Shown: positions 1-7,610 of the stretch, in pieces | Layout: each line of letters begins with the position of its first letter | How positions within the stretch are numbered: the stretch's first letter is position 1 | Source: a candidate division FCPU426 bacterium | GTDB taxonomy: Bacteria > Oederibacteriota > Muellerivitia > Muellerivitales > Muellerivitaceae | Direction: 5' to 3' | Length of the DNA stretch: 41,739 nucleotides | Assembly (NCBI GenBank): GCA_003136635.1 | Contig: PLFD01000030.1 | Span: forward strand, 125,319-167,057 | Translations under genes and position numbers: made by a program | The notes under the pieces: generated by a model | Told to the model about the DNA's origin: nothing | Database searches by the model: none | What the model saw: only the letters and a program-made list of their open reading frames with translations

Positions 1-93
1 GTTTGCGAGAATATCCGCGAACAAATGCTGAATGAAACGAAAGTCTTTCAACCTGAACAAATGGTGGTCGTGCGCAATGGTCTCAAACTCTAA
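1..93 (+). pseudogene. Fragment of a GT4-type glycosyltransferase, cut by the window edge and ending at an in-frame stop
   Basis: Frame 1 is open from the window edge to TAA at 91-93. Its peptide ends in PEQMVVVRNGLKL, which looks like the linker segment of GT4 glycosyltransferases just before the second Rossmann domain (the usual 'v.NG' element). The second domain continues in the next frame (LTILIVGRLSG, from about base 95). The fragment and the following coding region therefore probably belong to one gene interrupted by a small indel between about 79 and 93. The segment between NG and VGRL is also shorter than usual, which suggests a deletion rather than a single-base error. The true start lies upstream of the window. 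Confidence 0.5.
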
Positions 94-1375
94 ATTGACT
101 ATTTTGATTGTGGGCCGACTTTCGGGGCCAAAGAATCAGGTGATTCTCAATATTCTCCGCCAAATTCCCGCCATTCTTCAGTCATTTCCCGGTGCGCGGT
201 TTCAGGTGGTAGGAGGGCCGGTCACCGACGAACACCGCCGTCTGGAAAGAAACCAACCTGCGATTCATTTCGAAGGCCATCAGCCCAATTTAAAAGTCTT
301 CTATCAAAAAGCAACTGTGGTAATCGGCGCGGGCCGGGTGGCGCTGGAGGCGATGAAACTCAAAAAACCGGTTATCGCTATCGGTGAGAGAACTTATGTA
401 GGACCCTTGCGGGTCGCTAACATTGAAAAAGCCAAGGCGACCAATTTTGGAGACTGTTTTGAGACAGAATCTTTCGATTGGGAACAACTGACTAAAGATA
501 TTCTTTATTTACTTCGGGATTCCAAAGCGCGGGTCCAAGTGGCTCAAACAGGCTATGAATTATTGAAAGCTGAATACGACATGGAACGGGTTTATCCGCA
601 AATGAACGGCCTGTATGAAAAAGTCATGCTTGACCATAATTTATCTCAAATCCATGAATTACCCATTTTGATGTATCACCAGGTTTTGGATAAACAGCCG
701 GCCCTGGCCAAATTCAATTTGCATGTCTTGGCCGCTGATCTTGAAAAACAGCTTCAATTTTTAAAGGATCACGGCTTTGAAACCATTGTGTTTGAGGATC
801 TTTTAACCAAACGAATTCCAAAAAAACCGATCATTTTGACTTTTGATGACGGTTATGAGAATAACTATCGTTTTTTGTTCCCACTTCTCAAAAAACACCG
901 GATGAAAGCGGTTGTTTATATTCTGGCCGACCGGAAGCATAAAACCAATTTTTGGGATAAACCCCTGGGTGAAGCCGAACACGCTCTTTTAAAACCAGCC
1001 CAAATTTTGGAAATGCAAAAGAGCGGATATGTTGAATTTGGCTCTCACACCTTCAATCACACGCGATTAACCCTGATCAAAAAGGCGGAGCAGGAAAAGC
1101 AAATCGCCGGCTCCAAAAAGGTCCTGGAGACTTTTTTAAAAAAAACGGTGCATTCTTTCGCCTATCCTTACGGAGTATTTGACCCAGAAATCAAAAAAAT
1201 CACTCAGGCGGCGGGCTATACTTTTGGCGTGGCCGTCAGTCATGGCCCGACAGAATTTCAGGGAGACTTAATGGAAATCAAACGGGTACACATGTTTCCT
1301 CAAACGTCGACGTTTGATTTTTTCAAAAAAACCAGCGGGTTCTACCATCGATACCGCGCTTTGCTAGGAAGATAA
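32..1375 (+). CDS. GT4-type glycosyltransferase C-terminal domain fused to a NodB polysaccharide deacetylase
   Basis: Residues about 22-200 resemble the second Rossmann domain of GT4 glycosyltransferases: LTILIVGRLSG at the start, and GRVALEAMKLKKPVIAIGE around 101-119 with the donor-binding Glu. Residues about 210-440 form a NodB deacetylase: metal motif TFDDGY at 270-275, GSHTFNH at 337-343 and SFAYPYG at 375-381. Such proteins transfer a sugar and remove acetyl groups during envelope or capsule polysaccharide synthesis; pairing both activities is inferred from the fusion. The first about 21 residues of this frame are not protein-like; the real N-terminus lies in frame 1 (see 1-93), so an ATG at 32 or 77 is only a nominal start. 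The GT2 gene follows after one base, suggesting one operon. Confidence 0.8.
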   Translation: MKRKSFNLNKWWSCAMVSNSKLTILIVGRLSGPKNQVILNILRQIPAILQSFPGARFQVVGGPVTDEHRRLERNQPAIHFEGHQPNLKVFYQKATVVIGAGRVALEAMKLKKPVIAIGERTYVGPLRVANIEKAKATNFGDCFETESFDWEQLTKDILYLLRDSKARVQVAQTGYELLKAEYDMERVYPQMNGLYEKVMLDHNLSQIHELPILMYHQVLDKQPALAKFNLHVLAADLEKQLQFLKDHGFETIVFEDLLTKRIPKKPIILTFDDGYENNYRFLFPLLKKHRMKAVVYILADRKHKTNFWDKPLGEAEHALLKPAQILEMQKSGYVEFGSHTFNHTRLTLIKKAEQEKQIAGSKKVLETFLKKTVHSFAYPYGVFDPEIKKITQAAGYTFGVAVSHGPTEFQGDLMEIKRVHMFPQTSTFDFFKKTSGFYHRYRALLGR

Positions 1376-1376
1376 G

Positions 1377-2171
1377 ATGCCCTCGTCCCTAACTCTTTCG
1401 GTTGTCATTATTACCCTCAACGAGGAACGAAACATTGCCCGTTGTTTAAAGAGCCTGCGGTTTTCCAAAAAAGCATTTCAGCAAGTCGAAATAATTATGG
1501 TGGACGCTCAAAGCCATGATAAAACCACTACTGTCGCCAAACAATTGGGCGCGAAAGTGTTTACCAGAGCCTGGAAAGGCTATGGCGATCAAAAGAACTG
1601 GGCTTTGGCAAAAGCTAAAGGTAATTGGATTCTTTCTCTAGACGCGGATGAGGAATTGACCGCCCCGCTTATTGCTGAAATTGAAAAGGCTTTAAAACAA
1701 AATCCCGAAGGGGTTGACGGTTATTTTATTAAGCGCAAAGCTTTTTTTCTTGGCAAGTGGATACGCCACTGCGGCTGGTGGCCTGATGCTCAATTGCGTT
1801 TGTTTAAAAAAGGGAAAGGTGCTTTTACGTCAGAGCCGGTTCATGAAGGTCTGGAAGTGATGGGAGAAACAATAGAACTGAACGAACCCATGAACCACTA
1901 CACTTATGAATCCATTCATCAATATTTGGATAAAATGAACCGTTATTCGGATCTTTCCGTTCAAGAGATCAAACAAAAGAAAAAAACTTTTTGGAAGTTT
2001 TATATTACGGTTGCCCCGTTTTTACAGTTCTTCCGCATGTATATTTCCCGCAGGGGCTTTTTGGACGGCTGGCACGGTTTGGTGGTCTGCGGTCTCTCGG
2101 CGTTTCATGATTTTTGTAAATACGCTAAACTTTGGGAGAAAGAAGTTTTAAAACGGAGTCATCATGGATGA
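1377..2171 (+). CDS. Family 2 glycosyltransferase, WaaE/KdtX-like
   Basis: 264 residues. The N-terminus LSVVIITLNEERNIARCLKSL is the GT-A nucleotide-sugar binding start, and the metal-binding DXD-type motif is DADEE at 89-93. GGWW-type and LRLFKKGKGAF segments followed by VHEGLE match the WaaE/KdtX group that adds a glucose to lipopolysaccharide inner core. A hydrophobic, aromatic C-terminal part may sit on the membrane. AGGAAG lies 5 bases before the ATG. The gene follows the GT4/deacetylase directly and overlaps the rhodanese gene by 8 bases. A core or O-chain assembly role is likely; the exact sugar and acceptor cannot be read from sequence. Confidence 0.88.
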   Translation: MPSSLTLSVVIITLNEERNIARCLKSLRFSKKAFQQVEIIMVDAQSHDKTTTVAKQLGAKVFTRAWKGYGDQKNWALAKAKGNWILSLDADEELTAPLIAEIEKALKQNPEGVDGYFIKRKAFFLGKWIRHCGWWPDAQLRLFKKGKGAFTSEPVHEGLEVMGETIELNEPMNHYTYESIHQYLDKMNRYSDLSVQEIKQKKKTFWKFYITVAPFLQFFRMYISRRGFLDGWHGLVVCGLSAFHDFCKYAKLWEKEVLKRSHHG

Positions 2172-2475
2172 TGTGAAAGAAATCACCGTAGACAAAGCCC
2201 GGCAGTTATTAGACTCGGGAGCCGTGGTGGTGGATGTCCGTGACCCGGCCTCCTACGAAGCGGCCCATGTGCCGGGGGCCCATTACTTAAGCGACGCGAA
2301 CATTGAAAAATTTGTGTCCAACACGGACAAAGCCAAGCCCGTTGTGGTTTATTGCTACCACGGCCATACCAGCCTGGGTGGCGCGGCTTATTTGATGGAT
2401 CAGGGTTTTACCGAGGTTTATAGCCTCATCGGCGGGTTTGAACGCTGGCGGCAGACTGAGAAAATTGAAAGTTGA
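2164..2475 (+). CDS. Single-domain rhodanese-like sulfurtransferase, GlpE/PspE type
   Basis: 103 residues, one rhodanese domain. VVDVRDPASYEAAHVPGA (about 22-39) is the CH2A-like N-terminal signature, and the active-site loop CYHGHTS starts at Cys64. The domain moves a sulfane sulfur through a cysteine persulfide, typically from thiosulfate to cyanide or a protein thiol; the physiological partner is unknown. There is no signal peptide, so it is expected in the cytoplasm. The ATG overlaps the end of the GT2 gene by 8 bases, pointing to translational coupling rather than a shared pathway. Confidence 0.9.
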   Translation: MDDVKEITVDKARQLLDSGAVVVDVRDPASYEAAHVPGAHYLSDANIEKFVSNTDKAKPVVVYCYHGHTSLGGAAYLMDQGFTEVYSLIGGFERWRQTEKIES

Positions 2476-2505
2476 TTTGGAAAATAGCGCTATAAGGCGG
2501 AAAAA

Positions 2506-2994
2506 ATGGGCGTATGGGATAAAGAATACAGGCACTGGCTGATGAAGGCCGAGCCGGAAGTCTATCCGATCGAGGAATGGAAGAAAGACAAGATTACATT
2601 TTGGGACGGCGTGCGTAATTACACAGCCCGCAATTTTATGCGCGACAAGATGAAAAAGGGCGACGGGATGTTTTTTTATTACTCGGGCGGCAAGCCCAGC
2701 GGCATCGCGGGAGTAGGCGAGATCACGAAGGAAGGCTACCCGGATTTCACCGCCTTTGACTCCAAAGACGTTCACTTCGACCCAAAGAGTGATCCCCAAA
2801 AGCCTTCCTGGTACATGGTGGATGTGAAGTTTGTCAGGGCCTGTAAAAAGATTATCCCGCTGGACTTTTTGAAAAAGGTCCCCGGCCTCAAGAACATGGC
2901 CCTCTTCAAGTATTCCCGTTTGTCGGTTCAACCCGTCACCGAGGCGGAGTGGAAGATCATCACACGGCTGATCGATAAACAAGATTTAAAGTAA
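2506..2994 (+). CDS. EVE domain-containing protein (PUA-like fold, THYN1 type)
   Basis: 162 residues covering one EVE domain. HWLMKAEPEVYPIEEW at the start, TFWDGVRNYTARNFMRDKMKKGD and WYMVDVKFVRACKKIIPLDFLK are the family signatures. EVE domains are PUA-like and are thought to recognise modified bases in DNA or RNA; the specific ligand here is unknown. It ends convergently with the phosphoesterase gene, with 25 bases between. The upstream spacer is 30 bases with a weak ribosome site, so it may be read with the rhodanese gene. Confidence 0.9.
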   Translation: MGVWDKEYRHWLMKAEPEVYPIEEWKKDKITFWDGVRNYTARNFMRDKMKKGDGMFFYYSGGKPSGIAGVGEITKEGYPDFTAFDSKDVHFDPKSDPQKPSWYMVDVKFVRACKKIIPLDFLKKVPGLKNMALFKYSRLSVQPVTEAEWKIITRLIDKQDLK

Positions 2995-3019
2995 CAACAA
3001 CTATTTTCAATAACCTAAA

Positions 3020-3568
3020 TCAAAAAAACATTTTCTGTTTGTTAAAAAGATTTAGTGATCTCGAACCCTTCGGAGTATGGTTTTTTCTTTCTAGTTCCAT
3101 AATTTTTTCCTGCGTCAAAACGTTCGGAAATTTAAGAAGCGAGTCGGCGTAATCATCCCATTCTTTGATCCATAGCCAATTATGTTCTCCGGGACCAATC
3201 CACTTTAGTGAAAAATTTCCCTTGAGACGGTCTCCAATTACATAAATCCGTAAATTTCCATGCGCGAGTTGATGGATCATACTCTTTTCGCCTAATACGC
3301 GAAAAACACCTTTATCCCATATAGCCGTCGGTCCGGATCCCGGTCGGCCTGAAGGAATAATCCATTCATTAAACATATACTTGCGGTCATGATCATTCGT
3401 GCGATCAATTTTTAAAGGCCTGGTTGGATCTAAATTAGGCGGGAACTTTGATGCAAATGAAAGAACTCTTTGTCCAAAAATAGGAAGCCGCCAATCCCAA
3501 TGGAGCCAACTAGCTAAGTGTTCCTTGATAGCAAATGGGTAATCTCCGAAATGAATATTTTGAGACAT
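3020..3568 (-). CDS. Stand-alone DNA ligase D-type 3'-phosphoesterase (LigD PE) domain protein
   Basis: 182 residues, about the size of a single PE domain, without the ligase or polymerase modules of LigD. The expected metal and phosphate ligands are visible: His17 and the HWDWR stretch (His23, Asp25, Arg27), then HDRKY (His60, Tyr64), matching the H..H.D.R and HxxxY pattern of Pseudomonas LigD PE. IPSGRPGSGPTAIWDKG and LKGNFSLKWIG are also family features. PE domains trim 3'-terminal ribonucleotides and 3'-phosphates at breaks. I chose ATG 3568 over an in-frame GTG at 3574 because AGGAGG lies 5 bases upstream of it. A perfect LexA-like box lies about 51-66 bases upstream of the ATG. Base composition looks more AT-rich than the neighbours, which may mean transfer. 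Confidence 0.85.
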   Translation of the reverse strand: MSQNIHFGDYPFAIKEHLASWLHWDWRLPIFGQRVLSFASKFPPNLDPTRPLKIDRTNDHDRKYMFNEWIIPSGRPGSGPTAIWDKGVFRVLGEKSMIHQLAHGNLRIYVIGDRLKGNFSLKWIGPGEHNWLWIKEWDDYADSLLKFPNVLTQEKIMELERKNHTPKGSRSLNLFNKQKMFF

Positions 3569-3618
3569 AAACACCTCCTAAATTTTGGATAAATTTTGAA
3601 GTGAAAGAGGAGTTGTTT

Positions 3619-3634
3619 GTATACGCTTGTATAC
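3619..3634. promoter_or_regulatory. Putative LexA box in front of the PE gene
   Basis: GTATAC-GCTT-GTATAC, two GTATAC half-sites 4 bases apart. The same architecture occurs twice between lexA and radC (28939-28972). On the minus strand a TATACA -10-like hexamer (3633-3628) overlaps the box, with TTGATT 15 bases upstream (3654-3649), as expected for a repressor site covering a promoter. Confidence 0.65.
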
Positions 3635-3728
3635 CTTAGACAAATGAAAATCAAGTCAGCCGCATATTGTGGAGGGTAGATTGATATGCCCCCATAAGCA
3701 GGGGTAAACGGTCTCAAAAAAGACCAAA

Positions 3729-4475
3729 TTATTTTATGGCTTTAAACCGGAGACGCACATAATCAGCAGTCCAATGGCCCCGGGCGTCGCAAAGCTTAGG
3801 ACGCACTGCTTCTTGCACTTCTTCCAAAAATAACGGCACGTCGGCGGGATCGAGTTCTTCCACATAACTTTTGCGGAAAGTGTGGAGCCAGGCTTTGGCA
3901 TCTTTCGGCAGGGGAGTGGGACGCTCAAAGAAGTTAATGTATTCGACTTTGAAACCCTGTTTCGTTAACAGGTCACCGTATTCTTCAGCGGTGGGGTAAT
4001 AGTTCGGCTCCGGAATTTTTTCAAGCAAGCCCCTTTTGGCTAAGGCCGCCCGGCAGGCTTTCTCAAAAGTCTCGATGTTACCCTTGCCGCCCATCTCGGC
4101 CACAAAACGGCCTCCGGGTTTCAAGGCTCTATAGACACCCTCGCTGACTTTTTCTTTTTGTTTCATCCAATGAAGAGCGGCATTGCTGAATACTGCGTCG
4201 AACTCTTCTGTAAACGATAAAGCCTCGCCATTCATCAGGCGGCCATCAAGACCTAAATTTTTAGCCGATTGAATAAAGTCAGGACTGGCATCCGCGCCCA
4301 CTATTGAACAGACGAGATCAGCCAGTTTTTTGGTAAGAACACCATCGCCACAGCCTAGGTCCAGAATGTGCTCGCCGGGCTGGGGTGCCAGCAAATCCAT
4401 TACACCCATTCCCAGGTCGGTCACAAACCTGGCGTTCTGTTCATAATCTTTTGAATTCCAGGTTTGTAGAGCCAT
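3729..4475 (-). CDS. Class I SAM-dependent methyltransferase, Tam (trans-aconitate methyltransferase)-like
   Basis: 248 residues from ATG 4475; GGAG lies 4 bases upstream, so this start is preferred to TTG 4487. Motif I is ILDLGCGDG (about 37-45), followed by VGADASPDFI. VFSNAALHWM (about 91-100) and a C-terminal AWLHTFRKSY segment resemble Escherichia coli Tam. Tam-like enzymes methylate trans-aconitate, and the yeast relative Tmt1 also methylates 3-isopropylmalate. The gene starts 19 bases after leuD on the same strand, so a role in capping an isopropylmalate-pathway acid or by-product is a reasonable inference. A different small-acid substrate is equally possible. Confidence 0.8.
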   Translation of the reverse strand: MALQTWNSKDYEQNARFVTDLGMGVMDLLAPQPGEHILDLGCGDGVLTKKLADLVCSIVGADASPDFIQSAKNLGLDGRLMNGEALSFTEEFDAVFSNAALHWMKQKEKVSEGVYRALKPGGRFVAEMGGKGNIETFEKACRAALAKRGLLEKIPEPNYYPTAEEYGDLLTKQGFKVEYINFFERPTPLPKDAKAWLHTFRKSYVEELDPADVPLFLEEVQEAVRPKLCDARGHWTADYVRLRFKAIK

Positions 4476-4494
4476 AGGCCTCCCCAAAAGCTAG

Positions 4495-5097
4495 TTAGAA
4501 TCCGGCGACGTAAGGCAGTTTTTGGGCGACAGCTGCGGTTTTATCAGCATTACCGAGCAAAAGCCTGGTTGAATCCCAGGTGCCGTTCACCAAAGCGTTC
4601 CGTTTGGATTCATGAATCTCGAAATTCAAATGTTCTTTTCCTTCGGTAAACAAAACCTTTTTGTCCAAATCCAAAGTGAACTTGATTTCGGGATTTGCTT
4701 TTACCATAGCCTGAAGTTTTTGCATCTCAACCTGGCTGACGGTCGCTGTCGGAATGCCTAGCATGGTGCAGTTGCCCGCGAAAATCTCGGCGAAAGACTC
4801 GCCGATGATGGCCCGGATGCCCCAGCGCATCAGCGATTGGGGAGCGTGTTCCCGGGAAGAGCCGCAGCCAAAATTTTGGTTCACGAAGAGAATATGTGAA
4901 CCCTGAAACTGAGGCAGGTCAAAGGGATGGCCCTTGGGTTTGCCCTCGGCATCAAAGCGCTCGTCGTAAAAGGGGTATTTACCCATATTGGTAAAAGTAA
5001 TTTCTTTTAAATAACGGGCGGGAATAATCCGATCCGTATCAATATCATTACCTTCAACCGGTACGGCTTTGCCTTCGATTTGATTGATCTTGCTCAT
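4495..5097 (-). CDS. leuD: 3-isopropylmalate dehydratase small subunit
   Basis: 200 residues, full length for Leu[17 protein letters not shown] (about 17-31) and [14 protein letters not shown] (about 76-89) are the aconitase swivel-domain signatures that complete the active site of LeuC. With LeuC it isomerises 2-isopropylmalate to 3-isopropylmalate in leucine synthesis, in the cytoplasm. Its ATG overlaps the leuC stop (ATGA, 5097-5094), a classic coupling that helps equal subunit supply. No leuA or leuB lies in the window. Confidence 0.97.
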   Translation of the reverse strand: MSKINQIEGKAVPVEGNDIDTDRIIPARYLKEITFTNMGKYPFYDERFDAEGKPKGHPFDLPQFQGSHILFVNQNFGCGSSREHAPQSLMRWGIRAIIGESFAEIFAGNCTMLGIPTATVSQVEMQKLQAMVKANPEIKFTLDLDKKVLFTEGKEHLNFEIHESKRNALVNGTWDSTRLLLGNADKTAAVAQKLPYVAGF

Positions 5098-6500
5098 TTC
5101 AATACCTCCCGGATATCGGCCACTTTGCCTTCTACCGCCGCCGCGGCCACCATGGCCGGGCTCATCAGCATGGTTCTACCTGTTTTGCTTCCCTGTCGGC
5201 CGATGAAATTGCGGTTTGAGGATGATGCTGAAATTTCATTGCCCTGCAGTTTGTCAGGATTCATGGCCAGGCACATGGAACAGCCGGCCTCGCGCCATTC
5301 AAACCCCGCCTCGGTGAAAATTTTATCCAGGCCTTCTTTTTCCGCCTGGATTTTTACCTGCTGGGAGCCCGGCACCACAAAGGCCCGGACGCTTTTGGAA
5401 ACCTGACGGCCTTTCGCGACCTTGGCGGCCTCGCGCAAATCCGAAATGCGGCCATTGGTACAGCTCCCGATAAAGGCCACGTTGATCGGTGTACCCTTGA
5501 TGGACTGGCCCGGTTTGAGTTCCATGTGCTTATAGGCCATCTCGACGGTTTTGACTTCGTCCGCAGAAAAGGTAGCGACTTCGGGCAATTTGTCATTCAC
5601 ACCCACTGACTGATCGGGAGTGATGCCCCAGGTGACAATCGGCTCAATATCTTCGCCTTTAAAATTCACCACGTCGTCGTACTCGGCATTTTTGTCTGAA
5701 GCGATGGATTTCCAATAAGCGACAGCCTTATCCCATTTGTCGACGGCGGGAGAGTACTTGCGGCCTTTCAAGTAATCAAAAGTAGTCTGATCGGGGTTCA
5801 CATAACCAATGCGGGCGCCGCCCTCGATAGCCATGTTGCAAACCGTCATGCGTTCTTCCATGCTCATGGCGTCAAAAACTTCTCCGCCGTACTCGTAGGC
5901 GTAACCAATGCCGCCTTTCACGCCCAGTTTCTGAATGATATAGAGAGTTACGTCTTTAGCGGTGACGCCCGGGTTCAATTTACCAGTTACGTTGATCTGG
6001 CGGACTTTTAAAGCATCCATGGCCAGACACTGAGTCGCTAATACGTCGCGAACCTGGGTCGTGCCGATGCCAAAAGCTAAAGTGCCAAAAGCGCCGTGGG
6101 TGGAGGTGTGGGAGTCGCCGCAAGCGATAGTCATGCCCGGCTGGGTGAGACCCATTTCGGGGCCGATGATATGCACAATGCCTTGGTTGCCCGACTCGAA
6201 GTTGAAAAATTGGACGCCGAATTTTTTGACGTTTTTTTCAATGGCGCCCATCATTTGCTCGGCTTCGCTGTCCTGAAAGGGGCGGGCCTGGCTCTTAGTC
6301 GGCACAATATGGTCGACCGTGGCGAAGGTGCGGTTCGGATAGGCCACCTTCAAGCCTTTTTCGGCGATCATGTCAAATGCCTGGGGGCTGGTGACTTCGT
6401 GAATCAGGTGAAGCCCAATAAAGAGCTGATATTGGCCTGTGGGCAGTTTATCCACCACATGGGCGTTCCAGACTTTGTCATACAGAGTACCTTTTGACAT
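5094..6500 (-). CDS. leuC: 3-isopropylmalate dehydratase large subunit
   Basis: 468 residues, full length. The three [4Fe-4S] ligands are visible: Cys347 in [15 protein letters not shown], and Cys407 and Cys410 in [25 protein letters not shown] (about 127-139) is the aconitase-family substrate segment. It forms the heterodimer with LeuD. GAGG lies 6 bases before the ATG. A promoter with -35 TTTACA (6577-6572), a 17-base spacer and -10 TATATT (6554-6549) predicts a start near 6542, so the leader is about 42 bases. The adjacent, oppositely oriented LysR-type gene is the likely regulator. Confidence 0.97.
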   Translation of the reverse strand: MSKGTLYDKVWNAHVVDKLPTGQYQLFIGLHLIHEVTSPQAFDMIAEKGLKVAYPNRTFATVDHIVPTKSQARPFQDSEAEQMMGAIEKNVKKFGVQFFNFESGNQGIVHIIGPEMGLTQPGMTIACGDSHTSTHGAFGTLAFGIGTTQVRDVLATQCLAMDALKVRQINVTGKLNPGVTAKDVTLYIIQKLGVKGGIGYAYEYGGEVFDAMSMEERMTVCNMAIEGGARIGYVNPDQTTFDYLKGRKYSPAVDKWDKAVAYWKSIASDKNAEYDDVVNFKGEDIEPIVTWGITPDQSVGVNDKLPEVATFSADEVKTVEMAYKHMELKPGQSIKGTPINVAFIGSCTNGRISDLREAAKVAKGRQVSKSVRAFVVPGSQQVKIQAEKEGLDKIFTEAGFEWREAGCSMCLAMNPDKLQGNEISASSSNRNFIGRQGSKTGRTMLMSPAMVAAAAVEGKVADIREVLK

Positions 6501-6512
6501 ATTCGACCTCGT

Positions 6513-6530
6513 AAAAACGGCTCCGCCGTT
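6513..6530 (-). terminator. Hairpin followed by T run in the leuC leader, possible attenuator
   Basis: On the minus strand AACGGC-GGA-GCCGTT forms a 6-bp perfect stem with a 3-base loop (6530-6516), overlapping a five-T run (6517-6513). It ends 12 bases before the leuC ATG. The short stem may act as a weak terminator, a transcript-stabilising hairpin or nothing at all. Confidence 0.4.
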
Positions 6531-6548
6531 GTTTGATTTGATTAGGGG

Positions 6549-6577
6549 AATATAGGCCCGAAAGAGTTATTTGTAAA
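6549..6577 (-). promoter_or_regulatory. Predicted leuC promoter
   Basis: On the minus strand: -35 TTTACA at 6577-6572, a 17-base spacer, -10 TATATT at 6554-6549. Both hexamers are close to the sigma-70 consensus and the spacing is ideal. The predicted start is near 6542. Confidence 0.55.
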
Positions 6578-6588
6578 AGATATAGTTT

Positions 6589-6614
6589 CTATGGTATTCA
6601 TAGTTAATAACTAT
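6589..6614. promoter_or_regulatory. LysR-type regulator binding site, CTAT-N7-ATAG-N7-CTAT
   Basis: Bases 6600-6614 are the perfect palindrome ATAGTTA-A-TAACTAT, which fits both the T-N11-A rule and the OxyR half-site ATAGnTnnnAnCTAT. A further CTAT seven bases to the left forms CTATG-GTATT-CATAG (6589-6603). The palindrome centre is about 65 bases upstream of the predicted leuC start and overlaps the start codon of the regulator gene (6613). This geometry suggests activation of leuC and repression of the regulator itself. Confidence 0.6.
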
Positions 6615-7491
6615 GGAAACCCATCAGATTCGTTATTTCTTAGCGGTGTCCCAAACGGGCCGTTTTACCCAAGCGGCTAAGCAATGTCATGTGTCCCAAC
6701 CTTCTCTCAGTATCCAGATCGCCAAACTGGAAAGTGAATTGGGCGGACCACTGTTTGAACGCACCAAAAAAGGGGTCACGTTAACCGCAAGAGGAGAAAT
6801 GTTTTTACCCAGGGCCAACGCGATTTTAGGCGAAATGGAATCAGCGCGAAAAGAAGTGGAAGCTCTTTCAAATCTGTCCATGGGCTCGGTGACATTAGGT
6901 TGTTTGCCTACGACTGGCGCCCATGTTTTGCCTCAAATACTTATGGCTTTTCGTAAAAGCTATCCCAAAATTTCCGTTCAACTCAAAGAAGAGTCTTCAC
7001 CCGGGCTGGCCCGCAATTTGGAGCAAGGCGAGGTGGAACTGGCAATTGTAGATGAGGCGGGGCTTAAGCCATCGCTCGAACATGTGATCTTATTAAAAGA
7101 AGATCTGCTTTTGGCTTTACCGCCTCATCATGTTCTTTCTCAAAAAAAGAGTTTGACGCTGAAACAGCTGGCCGATGAACCTTTTATTTTGATGAAGTCA
7201 GGGCACGGCTTTCGGCAAATTACGCTGGATCTTTTTCGCCGGGTAGGACTGACGCCCCATGTGGTATTTGAAAGCGATGGCATTGAAACAGTTCAAGCTT
7301 TAGTGGCGGCGGGGTTGGGATTTAGTGTGGTTCCGCGCATGGTGGCTAAGGTACCGCAAGTGGCTTATGTAGAATTATCCCAGCCCCAGGCTTCGCGTAC
7401 TTTATGTCTGGCCTGGCGAAAAAAGTCCAAGCTCTCACCGGCGGCCCTAGCTTTGAGCCGGGTGATTCAAGAAACTTTTAGGTCAAAGTAG
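6613..7491 (+). CDS. LysR-type transcriptional regulator
   Basis: 292 residues. Residues 1-60 are the winged helix-turn-helix (METHQIRYFLAVSQTGRFTQAAK, then SQPSLSIQIAKLESELG and LFERTKKGVTLTARG). Residues about 90-290 are the periplasmic-binding-like effector domain. The sequence is of the OxyR/CynR kind, but the region matching the OxyR redox loop reads LMKSGHGFRQ and lacks the peroxide-sensing cysteines, so it should sense a small ligand instead. It is divergent to leuCD and shares a palindromic site with that promoter, which makes it a likely leucine-pathway regulator, perhaps responding to an isopropylmalate-type effector. Confidence 0.9.
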   Translation: METHQIRYFLAVSQTGRFTQAAKQCHVSQPSLSIQIAKLESELGGPLFERTKKGVTLTARGEMFLPRANAILGEMESARKEVEALSNLSMGSVTLGCLPTTGAHVLPQILMAFRKSYPKISVQLKEESSPGLARNLEQGEVELAIVDEAGLKPSLEHVILLKEDLLLALPPHHVLSQKKSLTLKQLADEPFILMKSGHGFRQITLDLFRRVGLTPHVVFESDGIETVQALVAAGLGFSVVPRMVAKVPQVAYVELSQPQASRTLCLAWRKKSKLSPAALALSRVIQETFRSK

Positions 7492-7503
7492 TTTTGAATC
7501 AAC

Positions 7504-7534
7504 AGTATCTTTGAAGATACTTCCTACCCTTTTT
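7504..7534 (+). terminator. Weak hairpin plus T run after the LysR gene
   Basis: AGTATC (7504-7509) pairs with GATACT (7516-7521) around the loop TTTGAA, and TTTTT follows at 7530-7534 after an 8-base gap. The stem is AU-rich and the T run is detached, so this is only a candidate terminator. Confidence 0.3.
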
Positions 7535-7610
7535 GTTTCTACTGTCTATCCAGCGGTGTTCTCCCAATTGTTAAATTAAGCGGATGAATGAAATTATAGG
7601 GGAGGCTGTT

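Noticed and set aside
2287..2982. 231-codon minus-strand frame
   Set aside because: It covers the rhodanese and EVE genes in reverse, has no ribosome site and no motif; it is a shadow of those genes.
3514..3717. 67-codon minus-strand frame over the LexA-like box
   Set aside because: Its peptide is not protein-like and it overlaps the start of the phosphoesterase gene, whose ribosome site is clear.
6543..6601. 19-codon minus-strand frame (MNTIETISF...) as a leucine leader peptide before leuC
   Set aside because: It has no leucine codons and lies upstream of the predicted transcription start.
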